NCBI RefSeq assembly: GCF_005925345.1
Contig: NZ_SSHJ01000015.1
Location: 46,735 to 110,734, forward strand
Source of the DNA: Pedobacter ureilyticus
Lineage (GTDB): Bacteria; Bacteroidota; Bacteroidia; Sphingobacteriales; Sphingobacteriaceae
Direction: 5' to 3'
Length of the DNA: 64,000 bases
The position numbers and the translations under genes were made by a program. The notes beneath the pieces are model-generated. The model worked only from the letters and a program-made list of their open reading frames with translations. It was not told the DNA's origin and did not search any database. This document shows, in pieces, positions 48,496 to 59,600 of the stretch (positions are counted from its first letter, which is position 1; the number at the start of each line of letters is the position of its first letter).

Positions 48496-48531
48496 GGCCA
48501 TTTCCTTTGTTTGCGAGAAAATGGCCTTGTT
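48490..48531. terminator. Hairpin downstream of the TonB receptor gene
   Basis: AACAAGGCCATTT (48490-48502) pairs perfectly with AAATGGCCTTGTT (48519-48531). It lies 36 bp after the minus-strand stop at 48567. No T-run follows, but the position supports transcription end. Confidence 0.65.
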
Positions 48532-48566
48532 CACCTTATTTCAAGTTTCCGAGCATCATGTTATTC

Positions 48567-50942
48567 CTACATCCGTTCCTGTTCATCGTCAAGCGAAGTA
48601 CGCTTTACTTTTTTCTCTTTCGTACCACCAAAACGATACGTTAGTTGCAGATAAAATTTTCGGGTTTCCCATTTATTTACCCAATGCGTGCTTACATTTC
48701 CTACGGTCGAGTAGCTGTTCGACATGCTTTTTTTCAGGATGTTAGTGCAGCCGCCCGATACCTGTATCTTTTCTTTCATCAACGATTTGCGTACCGAACT
48801 ACTGATGTCATAAATTACCGGAGCATATCCCGTTGGTGTGCGGTTTCGGCCGGTTAAAAAGCCATTCAACGTAATTACCCATGCGTGTGGCAAGTTAAAA
48901 CGATGGTACATGTTCACCTCATACCCATAGCCCTTGCCGTTGTAAGCATAAGCTGGAATTTCAGAATTTTCGGCTTGTAAATAGGCATCAAGTGTGTATT
49001 GCATGGTATACCACTTAGCAGCTTGGTAGGGAACACTTGCCGAGAAACCAAAACGCGAACCATCGGCAGCATTGCTTTCATAGAGGATATTGTAGTTTTT
49101 GGAGTTCTGGTAATCAATCACGCTCACAAATCTGCCTTGGTACAAATAGCCGTACAAACTAAAAGAGAGTGCATTTTTATAAATGTAATTCAGTTCAAAA
49201 CTATGATAGAACTGAGGTTTGAGCGCTGGATTTCCCCGCTCTACAGAATAAGCATCAATATATTGGAAATAGGGGTTGAGCATCAGGTAACCAGGCCTTG
49301 CAATCCTTCTGCTATAGCTCATTCGGTACTGATGGTTTGCTCTTTCATAATTTACCGATGCCGAGGGGAACCAATTGGTATACCGATCCGCATTGCTTTG
49401 ATGATTGATCCTTGAAGTGGCCTGATACCGATAGTTTTCCATGCGTAGCCCAACTAGCAAATTCCATTTTCCCGAAGTATAGTTCAACTGCGAATACGCA
49501 GCACCCAGCTTTTCGAGATAGCTAAAATCATTCACCATCAAACTATCTGGAATAAGTTGCTTGCCACCCTGCATGGCTTGATATTGATTATCGTAGTCCA
49601 TGTTTACCCGAGAAAATTTTGCTCCCGCTTCCAAATTGAACTGTTTAGCCAACTTCTGGCTCCAATCTAACTGCGCATTCATCAAATGGTAACCGGTTTC
49701 GTTAAATCCCCATAGCTCATCAATTGCCCCGGTAGCATATTCATTTTTTTGGGAACCACTAATAGAGGTCTGATAATTTCCATAATTCAACTGCGCATCT
49801 ATTTTGGTGGTAGCACTATCAGCAGTATAATTATAAAATAAATTGCCCGAATAATGGGTGGCCGGTGTGCTGCTCAACTGGGTTAAGCGAACCTCATCCT
49901 GTCGTTGTCCGTTCAGGTCATCAAGTGTTAGCCCGGTAGTGGTTGCCTGTTCCACTTCGCGGTACAGTTGCCATTCGGTGCTTAGCAATTGTTTTTTGCC
50001 CAACTTTCTTTCGGCCGCCAGGTTAAAACTTCCACTTTCGGTTTTGGGCAACCAATAATTGTGCTGGTTCAGGTTTCTCACGTCACTCCCCAACAGGATG
50101 GTTTGCTCAACCGATCGATCGTTAAAAGACTTTCCATTGCCATAAGAACCGCTAGAATTGATGCTCCATTGCTCGTCGTTGTAAAAAAATCGGCCTCCGG
50201 TTTTAGTCTTCAGGTATTGGCCATAACTAGCCGAAGTGTAGGCATTCCCTCCAAGCGCCTGTGTGGTGTTTCTTTTCAATACAATATTAAGGATGCCCGT
50301 GGTGCCGGTAGCTTCATACCTTGCAGAAGGCTGTGAAATAATTTCTACCGATTTGATGTCTTCACTTTTTAGCGAGCGGATAAATTCCCTCAATGCATCA
50401 CCTTGTAACATCGATTTTCTGCCATTGATCATGATCTGGATGCCCGTGCTACCCCTATACCTAATGTTCTCATCCTTGTCCAGGCCAACACCGGGCAATT
50501 GCTGCATCACTTCCAGTCCGTTGTTTGCCCCAGAAAGACCCAGTTGCGCTATGTCAAAAACCATCCGATCTCCCTTCATTGCAATTGCTTTTTTTCTGGC
50601 CATAATGGTCACTTCTGCAAGCTGTTTAGCTGCGGTGTCTTTCACCAATTCGATACGGATGGCGTCTAGGCTATGGATCGGTAGTGTTTTGGGAAGGTAA
50701 CCTGTTGCGGTTACTACAAGGTAGCAAAGCTTTGGATCAGCAGGAACCAAAAGAATGAAATGCCCATGCTCATCGGTAAGTGCCGCAGTTACCATACGTT
50801 TGTCGGCCAATTTAAACAGTGCCACATCTGCGGTGGCAATGGCTAAATTTTTTCCATCCACCACTTTTCCCTTTATCGCCGTTTGTGCCAACAGTTGCAA
50901 AAAGAACAGCTGCAGCAACATCATCAATGCTATTTTTTTCAT
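48567..50942 (-). CDS. TonB-dependent-receptor-like outer-membrane protein
   Basis: About 791 residues from the ATG at 50942, the first that gives a signal peptide (KKIALMMLLQLFFLQLLAQ); the frame extends upstream to 51011. Domains: a carboxypeptidase-regulatory-like segment (AIKGKVVDGKNLAIATADVALFK, about 20-100), a plug (NNGLEVMQQLPGVGLDKDENIRYRGSTGIQIMINGRKSML, then SIEIISQPSARYEATGTTGILNIVLKR) and a barrel of the outer-membrane beta-barrel family, ending FYLQLTYRFGG with a short charged tail. It is divergent from a LytS/LytTR two-component pair, which probably regulates it. Ligand unknown. Confidence 0.87.
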   Translation of the reverse strand: MKKIALMMLLQLFFLQLLAQTAIKGKVVDGKNLAIATADVALFKLADKRMVTAALTDEHGHFILLVPADPKLCYLVVTATGYLPKTLPIHSLDAIRIELVKDTAAKQLAEVTIMARKKAIAMKGDRMVFDIAQLGLSGANNGLEVMQQLPGVGLDKDENIRYRGSTGIQIMINGRKSMLQGDALREFIRSLKSEDIKSVEIISQPSARYEATGTTGILNIVLKRNTTQALGGNAYTSASYGQYLKTKTGGRFFYNDEQWSINSSGSYGNGKSFNDRSVEQTILLGSDVRNLNQHNYWLPKTESGSFNLAAERKLGKKQLLSTEWQLYREVEQATTTGLTLDDLNGQRQDEVRLTQLSSTPATHYSGNLFYNYTADSATTKIDAQLNYGNYQTSISGSQKNEYATGAIDELWGFNETGYHLMNAQLDWSQKLAKQFNLEAGAKFSRVNMDYDNQYQAMQGGKQLIPDSLMVNDFSYLEKLGAAYSQLNYTSGKWNLLVGLRMENYRYQATSRINHQSNADRYTNWFPSASVNYERANHQYRMSYSRRIARPGYLMLNPYFQYIDAYSVERGNPALKPQFYHSFELNYIYKNALSFSLYGYLYQGRFVSVIDYQNSKNYNILYESNAADGSRFGFSASVPYQAAKWYTMQYTLDAYLQAENSEIPAYAYNGKGYGYEVNMYHRFNLPHAWVITLNGFLTGRNRTPTGYAPVIYDISSSVRKSLMKEKIQVSGGCTNILKKSMSNSYSTVGNVSTHWVNKWETRKFYLQLTYRFGGTKEKKVKRTSLDDEQERM

Positions 50943-51144
50943 CTTTATTAAATTATAGCACAAGGTTAGCCATACCAATGGATGGTTGTTTGTAAATAAA
51001 GGGAACGCCATTTTCTGCGCAACCTACAGCCTAAATGGCCACCGCAAAAAGTTTGGTTGTATAAAATGGCCTGTTGATATCAAATTTTGCCACCTTTAAG
51101 CTTAAAAATGCCGAAAGGAAGTTAAATAGCAGTACTTTAGTGCC

Positions 51145-52173
51145 ATGACAAAGAAGCAGGAAACACTTCTACATATCGGATTTTGGTTGATCTTTTTCGG
51201 ACTGAATTTTTTATCAGATTTGATCGGTTCAAAAAACGAGGCCCTCAATCTTTGGTCTATCTTACAGTTTATTGGTTTTTCAATCATCCAGATGATTGTT
51301 TTTTATATCAACTACGCGTGGATCTGTAAGTTTACCATTCTCCAAAAACGCTGGTTACTGCTATTTTTAGGCCAGCTTTTATTGCTGTTTGTTTTTCCCG
51401 TCCTTCGGGATCTTTTTGAGGAAGTGTTGCTTTACAAGATTACCGGTAACCATAATTATGCAGATCGTTATAGGTTTACCTTTTTTTACGTTTACGATAA
51501 CAGCTTCTATTCGGTCAGGATGGTTTTGTTGAGCCTTGTTTTTTATTCCCTAAAAACCATCTGGAATACCAACCAGCAAATGAATGAACTGTTATTGCAG
51601 CACAAACAGGTTGAGCTCCAAAATCTAAAAAATCAGTTAAGTCCGCATTTTTTGTTCAATACCCTCAACAGCTTTTATGCAGATCTGATCGATACCCAGC
51701 CAAAAACGGCAGAAGATCTCCTCAAGCTTTCGGAAATGCTGCGCTACGTAACCTACGAAAACGAAAATGATCGAGTTGATCTGGAGGATGAAATCCAATT
51801 CATCGCAAACTATATCGCTCTTTTTTCACGTCGTTTTGATCATCAATTGGCCATCCATTTTCAATCCTCAGGGGTAGAAGAAAAAGTACAGATCCCATCC
51901 TTGCTATTGATCCATTTTGTAGAAAACGCATTGAAACATGGGCTTGCAACAGATCCAAAACGCCCCATCAACATTACCTTGCGTGTAGCCAACCAGTTGC
52001 TCTCTTTTTCGGTCGAAAATCATTACATTGCCAGCGAACACTATGATGAGCGTGGCATTGGCTATAAAAACATCCGCCAGCGACTGGAGCTTTTGTACCC
52101 CAAGAACCATCTGCTTCAGGTAGCGCAAACCCAAGATTTTTATCGAGTTAACCTTCAAATCCCACTACTGTAA
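51145..52173 (+). CDS. LytS-type sensor histidine kinase
   Basis: 342 residues: four membrane segments in the first 140 residues, then a coiled linker (QMNELLLQHKQVELQNLKNQ) and the His_kinase domain with QLSPHFLFNTLNSFYADLI (phosphoacceptor His) and the ATPase site IHFVENALKHG. It lacks an obvious large sensor domain. It overlaps the response-regulator gene by 1 bp (TAATG). Confidence 0.9.
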   Translation: MTKKQETLLHIGFWLIFFGLNFLSDLIGSKNEALNLWSILQFIGFSIIQMIVFYINYAWICKFTILQKRWLLLFLGQLLLLFVFPVLRDLFEEVLLYKITGNHNYADRYRFTFFYVYDNSFYSVRMVLLSLVFYSLKTIWNTNQQMNELLLQHKQVELQNLKNQLSPHFLFNTLNSFYADLIDTQPKTAEDLLKLSEMLRYVTYENENDRVDLEDEIQFIANYIALFSRRFDHQLAIHFQSSGVEEKVQIPSLLLIHFVENALKHGLATDPKRPINITLRVANQLLSFSVENHYIASEHYDERGIGYKNIRQRLELLYPKNHLLQVAQTQDFYRVNLQIPLL

Positions 52174-52886
52174 TGAGCAAAACACTAACCTGCATCATTG
52201 TGGATGATGAACCACCTGCGGTTCGGATCTTAGAAAAATATACCGCACAATTGCCAGATCTCGAATGTGTGGCCACTACCAACAGTGCCATCGAAGCTTT
52301 AGGGCTCATTCAAGTACACCAGCCCGATGTATTGTTCTTAGACATACAAATGCCTGGACTAACGGGCATCCAGCTGTCTACCTTAGTAAAAGACAAGGTA
52401 AAAATCATCTTCACCACTGCTTATGCACAATTTGCACTAGAAGGATTTGAACTCAATGCGGTAGATTATTTGCTGAAACCCATTTCTTTTGAGCGGTTCA
52501 TCAGGGCGGTCGACAAGGTTCGGCTTCAACTTCAATCGGCAGAAAGACCAGCGCAAAAAGAAGAAGATTTTTTCTTTGTGAAAACAGATGGTAAGAACAG
52601 GTTCAAAAAAATCAACCTCAGCGAGATCTATTATTTAGAAAGTGTTAAAAATTATGTGATCCTGTATACTGATACTGAACAAATCGTTACCTACAACACC
52701 TTAAAATATTACGAAGAAAATCTAGCTGGAAAACATTTTGTAAAAATCCACAAATCGTTTCTGGTTTCGCTACATAAAATTGAAACAACAGACACCAATG
52801 AAGTGTGCGTGCTGGGTAAATCCTTACCCTTGGGCGACACCTACAAGAACCATTTTTTCGACAAAGTGAACCAAAAAACGTTATGA
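52173..52886 (+). CDS. LytTR-type response regulator
   Basis: 237 residues: a receiver domain with Asp in VLFLDIQMPGLTG and the Lys in YLLKPISFERF, then a LytTR DNA-binding domain (FFVKTDGKNRFKKINLSEIYYLESVKNYVIL, then FVKIHKSFLVSLHKI). It is coupled to the LytS-type kinase. The likely target is the divergent TonB-receptor-like gene. Confidence 0.92.
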   Translation: MSKTLTCIIVDDEPPAVRILEKYTAQLPDLECVATTNSAIEALGLIQVHQPDVLFLDIQMPGLTGIQLSTLVKDKVKIIFTTAYAQFALEGFELNAVDYLLKPISFERFIRAVDKVRLQLQSAERPAQKEEDFFFVKTDGKNRFKKINLSEIYYLESVKNYVILYTDTEQIVTYNTLKYYEENLAGKHFVKIHKSFLVSLHKIETTDTNEVCVLGKSLPLGDTYKNHFFDKVNQKTL

Positions 52887-53108
52887 TGAAAGCGCTAGAA
52901 AATCTACTTCGCTCAATCTGCCTGCTGTTTTTATTCCTCCGATTTATCGGAGCAAGCTCTCTCATTTTTAAGGAGTATTTGTCCCGACACTTCGGGAGGG
53001 TTAGTTAGGCCTGTGCGGAACTTGCTTCGGTAGAGAGGTTCGTATCAAATAAACCCTAGGTTAAAACCGAAAGGTTATGAAAATAAGCCGTCATCCTTCG
53101 CACCTTGC

Positions 53109-53147
53109 CGTCATCCCAGATTTAGTCTGGGATCTTAAAGCGGTAGT
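53109..53147. repeat. REP-like element, CCCAGA stem type
   Basis: CGTCAT, then a hairpin TCCCAGA/TCTGGGA, then TCTTAAAGCGGTAG. The stem is that of hairpin 2 in the array at 18448-19700, while the flank (CTTAAAGCG) is that of hairpin 1, so stem and flank are recombined. Confidence 0.75.
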
Positions 53148-53672
53148 ATTTACATCCTATTTTTATTCCCTCTCCTTTTAAGGAGAGGGTTAGAGAGAGG
53201 TTCCCATCAAATAAACCTCTTAGTTAAAACCAACGGGGCTAGAAATAACCCAAACAACGAACAACGAAACTCGCATCAACAAATCCCCAAATCCACGACC
53301 AACAACGAGGAACCACCAACTCACAACACTTAACTCATAACCCGCAACTAAATTTCCAAACAACCAAATAGGAGCCAAGCTTATCTTTTCTTTGCTGCTT
53401 CTTTGCTAAAACAGCCCCTTTAGCAAAGCTGATATGAACACTATACGAAGAACATACGAACAAATGGTGTTTTTTAGGTAGTGATTACGGCCAATTCAAT
53501 CATTTAGTCATTTACTCCCTCAACATTTAAACATTACGGGAAACCGTAGTGAATTGTCATTGATGTTAAGGAATTTTGGGAGATGTTTCATTGAAATTTA
53601 TGAATGAGCTATTTTGTTATCAATAGAGATGTTGTTTGCATAAATCCAAAAGCTTATTTCTTCGAAAGATCG

Positions 53673-53680
53673 TATATTTG
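53673..53680 (+). promoter_or_regulatory. Probable -7 element of the adhesin operon
   Basis: TATATTTG is a full TAnnTTTG match, 14 bp before the start codon. No -33 TTTG was found at about 19 nt. Confidence 0.45.
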
Positions 53681-53694
53681 TTGACCAAACAAAA

Positions 53695-56600
53695 ATGAAT
53701 AATAATAAACGTATCTCACTATTTCTGGCTATTTTACTGCTTTTAGTAGGCATTGCTTATGCAGAAAAATTACGGGATGGCAGTAAGTTGGCCGTTGTCA
53801 CAAAATCGATAAAGAATACTAGAGCGTTAGTCATCGCTAAAAGGTGTTTAACGGGCAATACTGTAGAACTTTACACTTCAGAAGCAGGTCCTTACGAATG
53901 GCAAAAAGATGGAAGTAATATAGGGGTAAGTGCTGATACCTTTACACCAACCGTATCTGGAACTTATAGAATTGTAAAAGACGGTGAAATAAGCAACGAG
54001 ATTACACTAGATTTTAATGTGCCAACTGCTAGTTTTACTCATAACGCTACAAATAACGCTTGTGGTGCAGAGACGGTTACTTTTGCCAATACTTCTACTA
54101 ATAGCGAGAGCTATTTGTGGGAATTCGGCGATGGACAAACCAGTACGGAGCAAAATCCAACGTATACTTTTGCTGCAAGTTTAGGCAGCGGTAAACAAGA
54201 TTTTCAAGTAAAATTAACTGTAACGAATAGCGTTTGTCAAAGTACTTCTAATATACAGGTTGTCAGTGTAAAAAAGTTGCCTGATGCAAAATTTGATGAC
54301 TTTGAATCAGCTACACCATTTACTAATTGTCAAAGTACTGAAAGTGCATTTAGCTTAAAGTTGACAAACTCTTCTTCAACAAGAAGTACAAATACTAGGT
54401 ATGAAATAAATTGGGGTGATGGTACGACTCAAGTAGAAAACTCCGATTGGGTATCGTTAACACACAACTATACTGAATCTAAATATTATGATTTAGAAGT
54501 TCGAGTAATTGGTGGTAATGATTGCGAAAGCATTTTTAAGCAAAAAGTTTATAACGGTAGTAATCCTCAAATTGGTTCTGAAAACCCAGGGAATACGCAA
54601 GGTTGTGGGCCAGCCACATTTACATTTCCTATTAAAGGAACTGAGAATAACCCTTCTGGTACAATTTATACTGTTTCCTTTAATGATGGAAGTCCAGATG
54701 AAGTTTATGAGACAGCACCTTCGAGTATCACTCATACTTTTAAAAAAAGTTCATGCGGCGCAACAACACCAAATGGATCACAAAATGCATTTTATGTCCG
54801 TATAACCGCTTCAAACCCTTGTGGTTCTTCAACAATTACTGTTGAACCAATACGTATATCTATGAAGCCCACCGCTTCTATGGAATTATCGAATAAAATG
54901 ACTTGTGTAGGTAGTGCGGTAACTATTACAGATGACTCTCAGGCTGGAGGTTTTATAAGTGGCACTTCGTGTTCGTCAACTACAAAACAAAATTGGATCA
55001 TCACTCCATCTACTGGTTGGACAATTATTGGGGGTGGAAAATTGGGTGATCCAGTACCTAGCAATAATCCAGCGACTTGGGGAAGTAAAAATTTACAAAT
55101 ACAGTTTGACCAACCCGGAGAATATAAAATTAAAAATATTGTTGGTAATGGATGTGGAGACGACTTTATTGAAGAAACCATCTGCGTAAACCCAAAACCA
55201 ATAGCCAGTTTTACTTTGCCTACAACTGCAACATGCGCACCTTACGTATTGCGACCTACCAATACATCTAATTCGCCTTTGCCAAATTGTGGTAGCAATA
55301 CGTATACTTGGCGACTAACAAGAGTAGGTAGTACGGTAGATTGTGATAATTTTGGATCTTTTCCCCCGCAAACTTCCGCCTTAGAAAGCCCAGCATTTAA
55401 TTTAACACAACCTGGGGTATATAGCTTAACCTTAACCACGAGTAATGCCAGTGGTACAGGTTGCTCGGTAACTTCGCTTCCTCAAACTATCACCATTAAA
55501 GCTCCGCCTACTGCTGCAATTAGTACCACTATACCTACAGCTATTTGTGAAGGTGCAAGTATAAATCCTACAGCAACGGTTAAGAATTGTTGGGGTACCG
55601 ATCCTGTTAGTTACGAATGGGAGTTTCCTGGAGCTAGTACAGCGAGTTCCACTTTACCAAGCCCCACAAACATTGTTTATCCAACAAAAGGAAATTACCA
55701 AATTAGACTTAAAGTAAGTAACGAATGTGGTTCGTCAACTGTCTACACCAGAAATATTACCATCAATGAAAAACCAGTTCTAAATACAATCACAGATATT
55801 GTGGTATGTAGCGGTACTTCGGTTCCGGCAACAGCCTTTAGTACCAGTACAAGTAGCACAGCCTCTTACGCTTGGACAAACAGTAACACTACTATTGGTT
55901 TAAATGCTGCATCAGGTAGTAGTAGTAATTTACCCACTTTTACGGCACGAAATACAGGCACAACGCCTATTACTGCTACCATCACGGTTACACCTAGATC
56001 TACTGGGGCTACCAGTTGTACAGGTGAAGCCAAAACTTTTACCATTACGGTTAACCCTGCTGTAGCTGCGGCAAATGCGGGAGCTAATTTAACAGAATGT
56101 AATGTAACGAGTACTCGCTTAAGTGCAACTCCTGCACCTACTGGCGGCGTATGGTCTTTGGTAAGCGGCACTACAGCGCTTACTTTTGATGATGCTACAA
56201 GAGCCGACGCCACCGTGAGCGGCTTAGTGAATGGTGGTACTTATGTGTTGAAATGGACGGTACAAGGTTTTGCTCCCTGCGGTAATTCTGAGGATACCAT
56301 GACCATTACCGTAGCTCCCGAAACGGAAGCTGGCACAACTAGTGGAGCAACAACTTATTGCGGTACTTCTACCGCCGGTACGGTTACCTTAACTGGCCAT
56401 GTTGGTACTATTTTATATTGGGAACAATCTACAAATGGCAGTACCTGGTCTACAGTCAGTCCACTTACTCAAACACCAACTTTAAACTACAACAATTTAA
56501 CAGCTACTACCCATTATAGGGCAGTCGTAAAAAGTGGTAGCTGTAGTATGCGCTATTCTTCGCCTACTAAAATTGAAATATCGGCTAAGCCAGCTGAACC

Positions 56601-59600
56601 TTTAGCTACTACAAATTATACCTACTGTTTAAATGATGTTGCCTCCATATTAACGGCAACAGGTACGGACTTAAAATGGTACTCGGCATTACCATTGAAT
56701 AGCGCAAATCTATTGGCAGGCGCACCAACACCTGCTACCTCATCCGCTACAACTTTAACTTATTACGTTACTCAAAGTGTTGATGGATGTGAAAGTAACT
56801 ATACTGCCATTTCGGTAAAAATTAACCCAACTATTAACAACAATATAGTTAGTGCAAACCAGACCATTTGCTTAAATGGTATACCAAGCGCATTAATGGG
56901 GCAAGTGCCCACAGGCGGATCGGGAACGTATACATATCAATGGGAAGTATCTACTGATAATAGCAATTTTGGCCCAATAAGTGGCGCAACTGGTGCTAGT
57001 TACCAACCTGGGGCATTAGCCGCAACCATTTATTACCGTCGTGTAGTAAGTAGCGGTAGTTGTCAATCGACTTCTAATCACATTACCATTACAGTGCAAG
57101 GTACTTTGACAAATACAGATATCGATGCTAACCAAACCATCTGTTATAACTCAGTTCCTGCTCAATTAAATGGACAGATACCTACAGGAGGGAGTGGGAG
57201 CTTTACCTACCAATGGGAAGCTTCTACCGTTTCGGCGACAAGCGGTTTCAGTAATATTGTTGGTGCTATAGCAGCAGATTACCAACCAGGCACGCTTACG
57301 CAAACCACTTATTTTAGACGTAGGGTAAATAGTGGTTCTTGCAATGCGATCTCTAATGTTGTAACTATTAGGGTTGTTCCTCAATTTAATTTAGCGCAAG
57401 TGCAGAACGTGGTATTGTGTAATCAGGCAACGCAAAATAGTATAGCATTTACCACAGATTTAAGCAGCGCTAACATTAGTTTCGTATGGGAAAATGATAA
57501 TCCAGCGATCGGCTTAAGTGCTAGTGGAACGGGATCACTACCTTCCTTTACAGCAAATAATGTTACAAAGGCTCCTTTGGTGGCTAACATTTCTTACAAA
57601 GCTATTTATACGGAAACTCCTTTAACTTGCGAGGCAACGCCTAAAGCATTTACGTTTACCATATTACCAACCATTAATGTTACCACCACTTTAAATGACC
57701 AAACTTTGTGTACAGGTCAAACTACACCAGCGGTAGCCTTAACTTCAGATGCAGCTTCTTTTGTTGGTGCTACGGTAAAGTACCGCTGGTCATCAGATGT
57801 GGCTATTGGTTTAACTAATGGAGAGGGGGCAGCGATACCCTCGTTTACTACAATAAATAACAGTAGCAATCCTATTACCTCAGAAATAACAGTAGTACCA
57901 TTATACACTTATGCAGGTAGAACTTGCGAGGGCACGCCCAAAAGTTATCGAATTACCGTAAATCCAGCTGCTAGGGTAGATTTTTCTCTACCTAACCAAA
58001 CTATCTGTAGTAACACGATTAGTGCAGTGGTAAGTTTGACAAGTACTACTTCCGACGTAGATTTTACTTGGACAGCTCAATCTGTAACGGGGATAGTTGG
58101 ACTTGCAACCAGTGGTAGCAACCAGATCCCTGCACAAACCTTAGTAAACACCACTAATGCTCCAATTACAATAGTTTACAAAGCAAAAGCTACCACACTG
58201 GGGGCTGCTAGTTGCGAAGGTGTTGAAACCGAATATCGTATTACTGTAAATCCAATACCTACACTTACTGCTAGTGAAACCAGTAAAACGATTTGTAGCA
58301 ACCAAAGCACCAACATTAGCTTAAGTAGCAATGTAGTAGGTACAAGATATGCATGGTCTATCAGTGCTAATCCAAACATTACTGGTGCAAACAGTGGCAG
58401 TGGTGCCAGTATTAATCAAAACCTGATTAATACTTCGACAATTCCACAAACCATAACTTATACCGTAGTACCAACCTTTGAAAATGCGCTGGTAGCTTGT
58501 AATGGCGATGCGTTAACAATTGAAATTACGGTAAATCCTTCACCCGTAGTTAATTTTTCCGGTGGTGACCTTAGTGTATGTTCTGGACAAACAAGTCTGG
58601 CTGTGACGTTGAGCAGCAGTACACCTAATGCGCAAATCACATGGACAGCAAATGTACCTACTGGAATTACAGGAGTAACTACCTTATCAGGTACTGCCAT
58701 TATTCCAACTGAAACCTTGGTGAATAATGCTAATGTGCCTTTAACCATTATTTATACCGCTGTAGCTAAAACTGACGATGCCAATGCCTGTGCCGGTAGT
58801 ATTGCCACCTATCGCCTAACCGTTAATCCTATTGCAAGATTAACCAATACCAATTTAGCTCAAAGTGTATGTTCTGGCGGAAGAAACACAGCCGTGGTAT
58901 GGCAAAGTAATGTTGCCAATGCGACCTTTAGTTGGACGGCTACTAGCACTACTAGCGAATTAACTGGATTTACTGCCAGTGGGAATGGTAACATTCCAGC
59001 TCAAACTTTAATAAATACTAGCACACAGGTACAGAAGATCACCTATATTGTTAAACCTATTGCTTACGGTTGCGAAGGCCCAGCGTCCACTTACGAAATC
59101 GAAGTTTATCCATCGCCAATATTTACCAGCAATACCGCAGCTACAGAAATCTGTAGTGGTAAAACTTTCGTATACACACCTACCAGTTCTACTACAGGGG
59201 TAACCTTTAAATGGACTAGAGCTGCAATTACGGGTATCAGTAATGCAGCGGCAAGTGGTACAGGTATAGATGCCGCAGCAAGTATTAGCGAGACACTCAT
59301 CAATACTACGGTTAACCCAATTGACGTGGTTTATGAATACGAAATGAGCATTAACGGATGTACTACTGGAAGTAAAATTCCTTTAGTAGTTAAGGTTAAT
59401 CCGCAAACTACAGCCAATTTTGGTTTATCTGCTACCAATGGCTGTGCACCTTTCAATTTGGTTATTTCAAATTTAAATTCAAGGGCTTTAGTTAGTACTT
59501 ATACTGTCGATTTTGGAGATGGTTCTCCGATAGAGACCTATAACGATACAAGAGATATTAGACATACTTATCAAAACGATACTAACCAGCCGAAAATATT

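Larger units (their letters stand above)
52887..53694. other. Repeat-filled intergenic region of about 800 bp
   Basis: No gene. It holds two diverged copies of a repeat: AGAGAGG...ATCAAATAAACC...GTTAAAACC at 53032-53086 and 53191-53247. It also holds one REP-like element (53109-53147), a CCCTCTCC/GGAGAGGG hairpin (about 53168-53189), low-complexity AACAACGAA / CAACAAATCC tracts (53240-53345) and the promoter region of the adhesin gene. Confidence 0.6.

Noticed and set aside
53109..53147. Intrinsic terminator
   Set aside because: There is no gene end nearby (the closest stop is over 200 bp upstream), and flank and stem match the REP-like family.
55866..56213. Minus-strand frame of 115 codons in the adhesin
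   Set aside because: Shadow of Thr/Ser/Ala-rich repeat coding sequence; no start context or domain.
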